6,722 nt of DNA from an uncultured bacterium (GCA_900554385.1 USHE01000099.1:1-6722), one strand, 5' to 3'; shown: positions 1-5,649, numbered from the stretch's first letter. The notes: generated from the letters alone by a model not told the origin. Numbers and translations: made by a program.

Positions 1-14
1 TAAAGCGATGATAA

Positions 15-587
15 ATGGCTACAAAATCATTAAAAACAAAAAACACCCCATCACCAAACGCAGAAGAATATAATTTTTGCGTACTTGCAGATGCCTTAAG
101 ACAAAAAAATTCATATCAGGAAGCTGCGACAAAATACTTGAACGCAATTCTGATTAACCGTCAGGACGCAAATTCACACTACGGACTGGGACTCTGTTAT
201 AAGGCAATGGAAAATTATCCGAAGGCAATAAAATATCTTGAAAAAGCCACAGAAATCAAAAACGATTTTTACGAAGCCTACTACGAATTAGGACTTTGTC
301 ATCTGGCGGAGGGAATTCCTTGCGGAGCGATAAAGAGTTTTGTTCAGGCTATTCAGATAAACCCCGAAAAACCTGACGCGATTTTACAGCTTGGAATATC
401 ACACGAAATGTGTGAAGAAGCCGACATGGCTTTAATGATTTATCAAAAATTAATAGAAAATTCGCCAAAATACATAAAGGCTTACGAAAAAAAAGCTGAT
501 TTACTGATGAAATTACAGGACTATAAAGAGGCGAGCCTTTTATACAACAAGATATTAAAACTCAACCCCGAGTTTTACCGTGCCTAA
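15..587 (+). CDS. TPR-repeat protein, apparently truncated by an in-frame stop
   Basis: Encodes 190 residues of tandem 34-residue tetratricopeptide repeats, a helical scaffold for protein-protein contacts; the partner is unknown. Five repeats can be laid out in strict register at about residues 16-49, 50-83, 84-117, 118-151 and 152-185, with the usual LG.CY and A...Y..A...P positions, for example YGLGLCYKAMENYPKAIKYL in repeat 2. There is no signal peptide or membrane segment, so it is probably cytoplasmic. The ATG at 15 directly follows TGA and TAA codons in its own frame (9-14), so the start cannot lie further upstream within the window; a preceding gene may end there and be translationally coupled. 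No clear Shine-Dalgarno is seen. The TAA at 585-587 falls at position 6 of a sixth repeat that continues in the same frame, so the product is probably shortened. It could still be functional with five repeats. Confidence 0.8.
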   Translation: MATKSLKTKNTPSPNAEEYNFCVLADALRQKNSYQEAATKYLNAILINRQDANSHYGLGLCYKAMENYPKAIKYLEKATEIKNDFYEAYYELGLCHLAEGIPCGAIKSFVQAIQINPEKPDAILQLGISHEMCEEADMALMIYQKLIENSPKYIKAYEKKADLLMKLQDYKEASLLYNKILKLNPEFYRA

Positions 588-602
588 TTAGGAATTGGCA
601 CG
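579..602 (+). repeat. Hairpin enclosing the internal stop codon
   Basis: CGTGCC (579-584) pairs with GGCACG (597-602) and AATT (586-589) pairs with AATT (593-596). This gives a 10-bp stem with T585 as a single bulge and a 3-nt AGG loop. The bulged T is the first base of the TAA stop. There is no T tract after it, so it is not an ordinary intrinsic terminator. Function unknown. Confidence 0.5.
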
Positions 603-755
603 TGTTATGACAATCTCGGCAAACGTGTTGAAGCTCAAAGGTATTACAGAAAATTTCTTGTAAAAAAACCAAACTCACACAAAGCTCCTGTTGTCAAAGC
701 ACGCCTTGAGAAATTAAAAACCATTTCAAAATCAAATCCTTTGAATATAGTTTAA
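588..755 (+). pseudogene. Severed sixth TPR and C-terminal tail of the preceding gene
   Basis: The frame of the TPR gene stays open for 55 codons after TAA 585-587 and ends at TAA 753-755. If the internal stop is counted as one residue, the segment EFYRA-stop-LGIGTCYDNLG through FLVKKP is exactly 34 positions, with LG at 7-8, A at 22 and P at 34, matching the register of the five upstream repeats. A basic tail (KAPVVKARLEKLK) follows. This is what a single nonsense change, for instance TAT or TAC to TAA, would leave behind. No good restart codon with a ribosome binding site is visible. A sequencing error is the main alternative. Confidence 0.7.
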
Positions 756-762
756 TTCTTGG

Positions 763-787
763 CATACATTGTCATAAGCATTGTATG
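763..787. repeat. Hairpin in the convergent TPR/rarA gap
   Basis: CATACATTG (763-771) and CATTGTATG (779-787) form a 9-bp stem with one mismatch and a 7-nt loop, just after the TPR frame ends. A second, weaker hairpin (842-868) overlaps the rarA stop: ATTGAA/TTCAAT and TTGG/CCAA with a 3-nt bulge. Neither has a T tract on either strand. They may help end both converging transcripts, but the evidence is only structural. Confidence 0.3.
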
Positions 788-863
788 TGTAGGAATTCCA
801 CTCCTTTCAAAAAACAATTGATCCGTCTGCAAAACTCCATTATTGAATTGGCTTACCAATATT

Positions 864-2099
864 TCAATCCCGAGTATATTTTTTGCCCGCAAGTTCATCA
901 GGCAAAAACTGCTGCTGAACATCCGGTGCTTCGTGCGAATATACATAACCGATTCCAAAACCGTAATTTTTTGCGTCTTTGTAATGCGCATCCCTCAAAT
1001 GCATTGGCGGAGGAAAATCTTTTCCGCTGTCAATATCCGCCAACGCCGCATCAATCGCACAAATTGTTTCATTAGATTTTGGCGCACGTGCAACGTATAT
1101 TACTGCCTGTGCAAGCGGAATTCTACCCTCAGGAAGCCCTAAAAGTTCAACTGCTTTATATGCGTTCAATGCTACATTTAATGCATTAGGGTCAGCATTG
1201 CCCACATCTTCAGCAGAACACGTAATTAGCCTTCTCGCTATAAATCTCGGATCTTCACCTGCCGCAATCATCTTAGCAAGATAATAAATCGCCGCATCAG
1301 GGTCAGACCCTCTCAAACTCTTTTGGAAAGCAGACGCACAATCGTAATGTTCCTGCTGTGAATACCTCGTATTTCTTTTCTGGCAAATTTCTTCAATAAT
1401 TCTTACAGTAAGATTTCTGCGCCCATTTATCAAATCACTTGCAAAATAAGCATTTTCAACAACGTTAAGTCCGTATCGTGCATCCCCTCTTGCAAGGTTT
1501 ACAATAAAATCCAAAACTCCGCCCTCGCAATCCATTGGCACATAATGCTTTGCAAGATAGCCAAAACCTTTCATAATAATCTTTTGCATACTTTCATCAT
1601 CAATAGAGTTAAGCCTTACAACCTGAACTCTCGATAAAAGAGCCGGCACAACCTGAAAAGACGGATTTTCCGTGGTTGACCCGATTAAGAATAAAGTTCC
1701 GTTTTCTAAATGAGGTAAAAGAGCGTCTTGCTGTGTTTTAGAATAACGGTGAATTTCATCTATAAATAATATGGTTTTTGTACCGCTGCGTAAGGACATT
1801 TTGGCACTTTCAACAGCGTCTTTAATATCTTTTACACCGGAGGTTACAGCCGAAATTTCGATAAAATTCGCATTGGTTTTTGTTGCAATAAGCCTTGCCA
1901 AAGTAGTCTTACCGCACCCCGGTGTACCCCAAAAAATCATTGAAAAAAGCCGCTGGGTTTTTAAAAGATTTAAAATAGGACTATTCGCAGAGACAACATT
2001 ACTCTGTCCAAGAAATTCCTCTAATGTCTTTGGACGTAAAAGTTCTGCAAGCGGAATTTGTTTATTTTGGTTTTCCAGTTCCGTAAAAAGATTATTCAT
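864..2099 (-). CDS. rarA: Replication-associated recombination protein A (RarA/MgsA), AAA+ ATPase
   Basis: RarA is a cytoplasmic homotetrameric AAA+ ATPase related to clamp-loader proteins that acts at stalled or gapped replication forks. The 411-residue product shows the family order: N-terminal PLAELLRPKTLEEFLGQ, Walker A GTPGCGKTT (58-66), Walker B ILFIDEIHR (110-118, D114/E115), sensor 1 IGSTTENPSF (139-148), arginine-finger LLSR (R157), sensor 2 in RGDARYGLN (204-212), then the C-terminal oligomerisation domain RGSDPDAAIYYLAKMI and EDPRFIARRLI. The end, QQFLPDELAGKKYTRD, stops soon after the conserved LPDEL segment, so the C terminus is somewhat shorter than that of E. coli RarA (about 447 residues). 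The ATG at 2099 begins the conserved N terminus; no Shine-Dalgarno lies upstream, and the promoter evidence suggests a leaderless message. It is divergent from the solute-binding gene. Confidence 0.95.
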   Translation of the reverse strand: MNNLFTELENQNKQIPLAELLRPKTLEEFLGQSNVVSANSPILNLLKTQRLFSMIFWGTPGCGKTTLARLIATKTNANFIEISAVTSGVKDIKDAVESAKMSLRSGTKTILFIDEIHRYSKTQQDALLPHLENGTLFLIGSTTENPSFQVVPALLSRVQVVRLNSIDDESMQKIIMKGFGYLAKHYVPMDCEGGVLDFIVNLARGDARYGLNVVENAYFASDLINGRRNLTVRIIEEICQKRNTRYSQQEHYDCASAFQKSLRGSDPDAAIYYLAKMIAAGEDPRFIARRLITCSAEDVGNADPNALNVALNAYKAVELLGLPEGRIPLAQAVIYVARAPKSNETICAIDAALADIDSGKDFPPPMHLRDAHYKDAKNYGFGIGYVYSHEAPDVQQQFLPDELAGKKYTRD

Positions 2100-2101
2100 A
2101 G

Positions 2102-2107
2102 TATAAT
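2102..2107 (+). promoter_or_regulatory. -10 box of the solute-binding protein gene
   Basis: A perfect TATAAT lies 27 bp before the ATG at 2135 and predicts a start near 2114 and a leader of about 20 nt. The -35 region, inside the first rarA codons, is poor (TTCCGT at 2079-2084 at 17-bp spacing). It shares two bases with the rarA -10: together they form the 10-bp palindrome TATAATTATA (2102-2111). Confidence 0.45.
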
Positions 2108-2134
2108 TATAGCATTAAAAGAGTGAGGTATCAA
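2106..2134 (-). promoter_or_regulatory. rarA sigma70-type promoter giving a leaderless mRNA
   Basis: On the minus strand, -35 TTGATA (2134-2129, 5/6 of consensus) is followed by exactly 17 bp and a perfect -10 TATAAT (2111-2106). A start 6-7 nt after the -10 falls at about 2099-2100, which is the A of the rarA ATG or the base before it. No ribosome binding site is present. The -35 box overlaps the ribosome binding site and comes within a base of the ATG of the divergent gene. Confidence 0.65.
2123..2128 (+). promoter_or_regulatory. Ribosome binding site that fixes the start at 2135
   Basis: GTGAGG lies 6 nt before ATG 2135. The GTG at 2123 is in frame and could be taken as the start, but it is itself part of this Shine-Dalgarno-like sequence and has no good site of its own, so the ATG is preferred. 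Confidence 0.6.
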
Positions 2135-3355
2135 ATGCATAAAATCTACGCGGCGTTATTAATTCTTTGTATCTCTTTATTCGCGGTATTTTACAGACCA
2201 ACAGAAAAAACTTCACAAAACGAAGTTGTTATCTGGACGCTTCAAATGAGCGATTTTTCAGACTATATGAACAACGTAATCTCCGAATTTGAAAAAGAAA
2301 ATCCGAAAGTTAAAATAAAATGGATTGACGTTCCGTTTTCGGAAGGAGAAAAAAGAACACTCGCTTCAGTTCTCAGTGATAACCCGCCCGATTTGATTAA
2401 CCTCAATCCTGATTTTTCCGCAACACTTGCACAAAAAGGCGCACTTGCTGAAATTAATAAAACCAAAATGGGAGGGTTTAATCAGGAAATTCTAAAATCG
2501 CTTGAATATAACGGAAAATTATACTCAATTCCGTGGTATGCCACATCTGCAGTTACAATTTACAATAAAAAACTATTGGAAAAAGCAGACGTAAAAGTTC
2601 CGCAAACCTACGAAGAAATAGGTCAATCCGCACAGAAAATTAAAGACAAAACAGGAGCGTACGTATTTTTACCCAATATTACCGAAAACGATACTATGCT
2701 GAAAATTCTCAATAAATACGGGATTAACGCATCTGACAATATAGCATCAGAAAATTCAATCAAAGTCTTTGAGTTTTTTAAAGACTTATACACAAAAAAC
2801 CTTATCCCTAAAGAGGCAATAACCCAAACACACCGAGAAGCCCTGGAAAAATATATGTCCGAAAATATTGTACTTTTTCAGGCAGGGGCAAACTTCCTTA
2901 ATATGATTAAGGAAAATGCACCTTCAACCTACGCAAATACTGACGTCGCACCACAAATTACCGGCAAATTGGGGCAAAATGACTTTTCGCTTATGAATTT
3001 TATAATCCCGCTAAAAGCAAAACATAAAGAAGAAGCCTTACAATTTGCCTTATTCCTGACAAACGCCGACAACCAGCTTGAACTTGCAAAAATGACAAAC
3101 GTAATTGCAACAAATAATAAAGCGTTGAAAAATGATTTTTACACAAAATATGAACCTGATGACCTGATGGCTAAAGCACGTGTTATCAGCGCAAAACAGC
3201 TAAACAAAATAGAGCCGGTATTCACGACTTCCGCAAACCAGAAAGATATTAACAACCTTATAAATACAGCGGTACAGGAAATTTTACTCGGCAAAAACGC
3301 AACAAAAACCATTCTTGAAAAAACTTCTCAAGACTGGGAAAATTTATGCAAATAA
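2135..3355 (+). CDS. ABC transporter extracellular solute-binding protein, family 1 (sugar-type)
   Basis: A 406-residue periplasmic-type binding protein of the SBP_bac_1 (MalE/UgpB-like) class, which captures a sugar or similar solute and delivers it to an ABC permease. Seen directly: a hydrophobic N-terminal segment (about residues 4-20), then the typical opening VVIWTLQ with a predicted helix and FEKENPKVKIKW, the DLINLNPDF segment, and the family hallmark PWYATSAVTIYNKKLLEKA followed by VPQTYEEI. The length fits the family. The N terminus is odd: the only early Cys (C12, in LLILC) has Leu at -1 instead of the small residue of a lipobox, so it is either membrane-anchored or cleaved at an unclear site. 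No permease or ATPase gene is adjacent; both flanking genes are on the opposite strand, so it is an orphan here. Substrate cannot be assigned. Confidence 0.87.
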   Translation: MHKIYAALLILCISLFAVFYRPTEKTSQNEVVIWTLQMSDFSDYMNNVISEFEKENPKVKIKWIDVPFSEGEKRTLASVLSDNPPDLINLNPDFSATLAQKGALAEINKTKMGGFNQEILKSLEYNGKLYSIPWYATSAVTIYNKKLLEKADVKVPQTYEEIGQSAQKIKDKTGAYVFLPNITENDTMLKILNKYGINASDNIASENSIKVFEFFKDLYTKNLIPKEAITQTHREALEKYMSENIVLFQAGANFLNMIKENAPSTYANTDVAPQITGKLGQNDFSLMNFIIPLKAKHKEEALQFALFLTNADNQLELAKMTNVIATNNKALKNDFYTKYEPDDLMAKARVISAKQLNKIEPVFTTSANQKDINNLINTAVQEILLGKNATKTILEKTSQDWENLCK

Positions 3356-3419
3356 AAAAGTATCATCAATCAATAAACTTTAGGAGTTGAGGATACGGTT
3401 TTCAAAAATGATACTTTTT
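3355..3419. terminator. Long inverted repeat, likely bidirectional terminator
   Basis: AAAAAGTATCAT (3355-3366) and ATGATACTTTTT (3408-3419) are perfect 12-bp complements around a 41-nt centre. The left arm begins on the stop codon of the solute-binding gene and each strand ends in a run of T. Its position between two convergent genes suits termination of both. The loop is unusually long and contains a small AACT/AGTT hairpin (3376-3388). Confidence 0.5.
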
Positions 3420-3480
3420 ACTCCGCTAATCTTATATCGCCTATCCAGCCCCACATACGCAGGTCACGCAAGGCTCAAAC

Positions 3481-4029
3481 TTAGCAGAAAAATCTATTTG
3501 TCGAAAATACGCTCATGCCTGAGCCGAAATATGGAGTAGCAAGACTTGACGGCATTGCAACGCCGTTAAATACTCCGCCGAGAACACCTGGACTTGTGAA
3601 TGTCGGTCCGCTCATAAAGCCTCCGCCAAAAATTCCAAATCCGCCTCCGCAACAGCAGCCGCCCATTGGTGGTGGTGGCGGCGGTGCGCAGCATCCTCCA
3701 CCCCAGAATCCGCCTCCGCCGTACATCCAAGGTGAAGTTACAGCATTAAATAATGATGCACCCAACAATCCCTGCATACCTTTGGCGTTTGCTTCTTCCG
3801 AGCCGTATCCCGCCATGTTATTTATAACAAAACCCATGTTAGAACCAGTTGTCTTACGCATATCATAAGCAACTTCGTTCCTTACAGCACCGTTCAGTAC
3901 ATTTAAGCCAAAATTCATGACTGACGTTCCGGTATCAGCACCGTTTTGCTTATCCTCAACCGCACCCAGGGTACTGCCGAGAATATTATTAACCTGACTA
4001 AGGGTATAATTTAGTTTTGGTATATTCAT
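3481..4029 (-). CDS. Hypothetical Gly/Pro/Cys-rich protein
   Basis: I do not recognise this 182-residue protein. The N-terminal half (1-100) is of ordinary composition and predicted largely helical (NYTLSQVNNILGSTLGAV, then NEVAYDMRKTTGSNMGFVINN). From about residue 103 it becomes low-complexity: YGGGGFWGGG, then CC (113-114), a six-proline run (116-121), GG, CCC (125-127) and GGG, followed by a Gly/Phe/Ser-rich tail ending in a lone C-terminal Cys182. No signal peptide or convincing membrane helix is seen. The clustered cysteines could bind metal or form disulfides; this is speculation. GAGAG stands about 9 nt before the ATG as a weak ribosome binding site, and a plausible promoter lies at 4055-4082. 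The gene shares its upstream region with the divergent gene at 4204. An apparent opposite-strand frame across 3515-3868 is an antisense artefact of the Gly/Pro codons. Confidence 0.75.
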   Translation of the reverse strand: MNIPKLNYTLSQVNNILGSTLGAVEDKQNGADTGTSVMNFGLNVLNGAVRNEVAYDMRKTTGSNMGFVINNMAGYGSEEANAKGMQGLLGASLFNAVTSPWMYGGGGFWGGGCCAPPPPPPMGGCCCGGGFGIFGGGFMSGPTFTSPGVLGGVFNGVAMPSSLATPYFGSGMSVFSTNRFFC

Positions 4030-4054
4030 AATACATCTCTCATGTTATATACTG

Positions 4055-4082
4055 TATATATATTAAAAATTTCTCCTCTCAA
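4055..4082 (-). promoter_or_regulatory. Candidate promoter for the Gly/Pro/Cys-rich gene
   Basis: On the minus strand, TTGAGA (4082-4077, 5/6 of a -35) precedes TATATA (4060-4055) by 16 bp; an overlapping TATACA gives 18 bp. The predicted start near 4048 leaves a leader of about 19 nt. The surrounding TA-rich sequence makes the -10 ambiguous. Confidence 0.4.
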
Positions 4083-4090
4083 TTATTGCC

Positions 4091-4108
4091 ATGAATTACA
4101 GAATTCAT
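4091..4108. promoter_or_regulatory. Dyad in a divergent intergenic region, possible operator
   Basis: ATGAATT (4091-4097) and AATTCAT (4102-4108) are perfect inverted arms around ACAG. The dyad sits just upstream of the candidate -35 at 4077-4082 and between two divergent genes, where a regulator could act on both. No regulator gene is in the window. Confidence 0.35.
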
Positions 4109-4139
4109 TAAGATATGTTAAGAAAATTATTTAAGATAT
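4108..4139 (+). repeat. Direct repeats TTAAGATAT / TTAAGA
   Basis: TTAAGATAT occurs at 4108-4116 and 4131-4139, and TTAAGA again at 4118-4123, giving offsets of 10 and 13 bp. The repeats abut the dyad at 4091-4108. This could be a tandem protein-binding site, but the AT-rich base composition makes chance copies likely enough to keep confidence low. Confidence 0.3.
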
Positions 4140-4203
4140 TAAAGTTCTACACTTGTAGTGCCGATAGAAATAACATAAGGAAATTATAAAGGGATATATA
4201 CTA

Positions 4204-4704
4204 ATGGCATTGAGTGTTTCACAAAATTTTAATAATCTTGGAATAGACAGAGCTACCCTAAATCAGGTATCTCAGGAAATTCTTAAGCGTGCGGCAGAAA
4301 AAAACAGCCAATACAAAACCGCTGAAAATACTAATTTCTTTCAACCTAGAGATCTTGGTATTGACCTTTATAACAACAAAGTTGATACAAAAACACAAAA
4401 ACAAATCGCATTAAACAATTCAGGGCTTCAAATTCAACTAAGTCAGGAAGCCATGAATGCAATTCATACATTAAATACAAAAGCAGCACAAAATGTTCAA
4501 AAAACAGTTGAAGGCAAAATGACAATTGCAGTGAACGAAATTACAATACAGGAACAGAAAAATCCGACACCTAAATTTAACAGTTTGGTAAGTCTTGGCG
4601 CAAGCAAAGACAAAAAGGGTTCAAACCCGTTCTACCATGGTGAATTGTTAATGAATAACGACCCAAAAGAAGAAAAAACAGAGGACAAGAAATTATTTAT
4701 TTAA
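4204..4704 (+). CDS. Hypothetical protein, 166 aa
   Basis: Not recognised. The 166-residue product is hydrophilic, has no cysteine, signal peptide or membrane segment, and is probably cytoplasmic. Residues 1-32 (LSVSQNFNNLGIDRATLNQV and onward) and 78-101 (QLSQEAMNAIHTLNTKAAQN) look helical and amphipathic; the C-terminal tail (134-163) is highly charged and probably disordered (KDKKGS, DPKEEKTEDKK). The Asn/Gln/Lys-rich composition matches the AT-rich genome and does not suggest recent transfer. AAAGGGAT (4188-4195) is a good ribosome binding site 8-10 nt before the ATG. It is transcribed away from the Gly/Pro/Cys-rich gene and converges on the next small hypothetical gene. No promoter is clear; TATAAA at 4185-4190 overlaps the ribosome binding site. 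Confidence 0.75.
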   Translation: MALSVSQNFNNLGIDRATLNQVSQEILKRAAEKNSQYKTAENTNFFQPRDLGIDLYNNKVDTKTQKQIALNNSGLQIQLSQEAMNAIHTLNTKAAQNVQKTVEGKMTIAVNEITIQEQKNPTPKFNSLVSLGASKDKKGSNPFYHGELLMNNDPKEEKTEDKKLFI

Positions 4705-4780
4705 CTTGGTTGCTCGCATTTAAGGGGTCTGCACCACAGCCACCTGCGTGCCGCCGGTTCGCCCTCAGCTCGCAATCCGC
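4705..4780. repeat. GC-rich intergenic island, probable dispersed repeat
   Basis: This stretch begins immediately after the TAA of one gene and ends on the first base read as the other gene's TAG stop on the opposite strand. By count about 49 of 76 bases are G or C, roughly 64%, in a strongly AT-rich neighbourhood. GCTCGCA occurs at both ends (4712-4718 and 4768-4774). The right end, GCTCGCAATCCGC, matches 11 of 13 bases of a segment in the repeat cluster at 6517-6529. No strong hairpin or open frame is seen. It looks like inserted repeat DNA and not a simple terminator. Confidence 0.45.
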
Positions 4781-5163
4781 TAGTCAACAATATCGTCAAC
4801 AGGTTCATCATCTTGATTTAAAATATTAACAGATTCTTCGATATCAGCTTCCCCGTGTTTATTTATGATATCGTTTTTTCTTTTTTGGGAATTTTTTTCC
4901 ATCTCAATTTTTTTCGCATTAATAACGTTTGCGACATTCATCATGGCAAGAGAATTCAAAGTGGCACGAAGAACGGCACTTCTATCCATATAGCGTTCAT
5001 GTCCTTGCTGTTCTTCTTCTTCCTGTTGCTGCTGGGCAAAGTATTCTCCGCCCTGCCCCATTTTATCATCCTGAGTTCTGGCGGCAGTACCGGAGATATC
5101 GCCGCTTTTAAAATTATATGCGCCGCCAATCCCGAAATACCCTGCTGACCTGTTATCGACCAT
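4780..5163 (-). CDS. Hypothetical protein with Gln/Glu run, 127 aa
   Basis: Not recognised. The 127-residue product has a Gly-rich start (GYFGIGGAYNFKSGDISG), a pure QQQQEEEEQQ run at 44-53, a likely long helix from about 58 to 103 (DRSAVLRATLNSLAMMNVAN, then a basic EKNSQKRKNDIINKH stretch), and a very acidic C-terminal tail (EADIEESVNILNQDDEPVDD). There is no cysteine or signal peptide. The Gln/Glu run is encoded by near-pure trinucleotide repeats, which are prone to length change. AGAGGA (5176-5171) is a good ribosome binding site 7 nt before the ATG at 5163. The stop codon overlaps the GC-rich island. An opposite-strand frame here is a shadow. The 140 bp upstream (5164-5306) are AT-rich and must hold its promoter, but I could not pick one convincingly. 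Confidence 0.72.
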   Translation of the reverse strand: MVDNRSAGYFGIGGAYNFKSGDISGTAARTQDDKMGQGGEYFAQQQQEEEEQQGHERYMDRSAVLRATLNSLAMMNVANVINAKKIEMEKNSQKRKNDIINKHGEADIEESVNILNQDDEPVDDIVD

Positions 5164-5306
5164 GATTTTATCCTCTACACTCTTTCAAGAAAAACCTACA
5201 TATACGTTCTTCTCAACCTTCACGTGTTTATAAGAGTATACCTAATTCAACGATATATTAACTCATCTAAATAAATTATTTTGCTACATTATTAATAAAT
5301 ATTTAC

Positions 5307-5339
5307 AAAAAAGAACCCTTTCTTAACAAAAGGGTTCTT
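5307..5339 (-). terminator. Rho-independent terminator of rpmB
   Basis: AAGAACCCTTT (5311-5321) and AAAGGGTTCTT (5329-5339) make a perfect 11-bp stem with a 7-nt loop. On the minus strand the stem runs into six T residues. It lies about 30 bp after the rpmB stop. There is no T tract on the plus strand, so it serves rpmB. Confidence 0.88.
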
Positions 5340-5369
5340 CTAAAGATTAAACAAAAAATCGATTAAATT

Positions 5370-5558
5370 CTACGCTTTTTGAACTTTACCTGCTTTTAAG
5401 CAAGAAGTACAAACTTTAATTTTTTTAGAAACGCCATTTACAACAGCTTTAACAGTTTGTAAGTTAGGTTCTTGCGTATGAACGATTTGTTTATGCGAAA
5501 AAGTCAATTTCGCTGCTTTAATCGGCTTTTTGCCGCAAATTTCACATTGTTTAGACAT
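5370..5558 (-). CDS. rpmB: 50S ribosomal protein bL28
   Basis: A 62-residue basic protein of the large ribosomal subunit. It matches the bL28 pattern from end to end: MSKQCEICGKKP, then SHKQ, PNLQTVKAVVNG, KKIKVCTSCLKAGKV. The cysteine pairs C5/C8 and C50/C53 make this the zinc-binding (C+) form. Its length equals the short form found in Bacillus rather than the 78-residue E. coli form. AAGGAAG lies 7 nt before the ATG as a good ribosome binding site. The gene stands alone with its own promoter (5595-5622) and terminator (5307-5339), not next to rpmG as in many bacteria. Confidence 0.96.
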   Translation of the reverse strand: MSKQCEICGKKPIKAAKLTFSHKQIVHTQEPNLQTVKAVVNGVSKKIKVCTSCLKAGKVQKA

Positions 5559-5594
5559 AATTATTCTTCCTTTTCTAGCTAGTTGCGTAATCTC

Positions 5595-5622
5595 ATCATA
5601 TCCGAAAAATTACAAAAATCAA
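5595..5622 (-). promoter_or_regulatory. rpmB promoter
   Basis: On the minus strand, TTGATT (5622-5617) and TATGAT (5600-5595) are separated by 16 bp, a good sigma70-type pair. The predicted start near 5588 gives a leader of about 30 nt that contains the palindrome CTAGCTAG (5575-5582) and the AAGGAAG ribosome binding site. Confidence 0.6.
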
Positions 5623-5649
5623 GTGACATGTTAAAAATCATTAAACTGA

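Noticed and set aside
588..755. Stop-codon reassignment of TAA
   Set aside because: TAA ends several intact genes in the same window (for example at 3353-3355 and 4702-4704), and no bacterial TAA reassignment is known to me.
752..991. Minus-strand frame overlapping the rarA C terminus
   Set aside because: It was considered as a frameshifted continuation of RarA, but its sequence does not resemble a RarA C terminus and the rarA frame ends shortly after the conserved LPDEL segment.
2123..2137. GTG 2123 as the start of the solute-binding protein
   Set aside because: It lies within the Shine-Dalgarno-like GTGAGG that serves the ATG at 2135.
3420..3480. Possible small RNA or extra coding after the Gly/Pro/Cys-rich gene
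   Set aside because: Only short TGCGT repeats and a weak AGCC/GGCT pairing are seen; further stops follow at once in frame.
3515..3868. Proline-rich open frame on the plus strand
   Set aside because: It is antisense to the Gly/Pro/Cys-rich gene; poly-Gly codons read backwards give poly-Pro. The minus frame has a ribosome binding site, a promoter and a normal N-terminal half.
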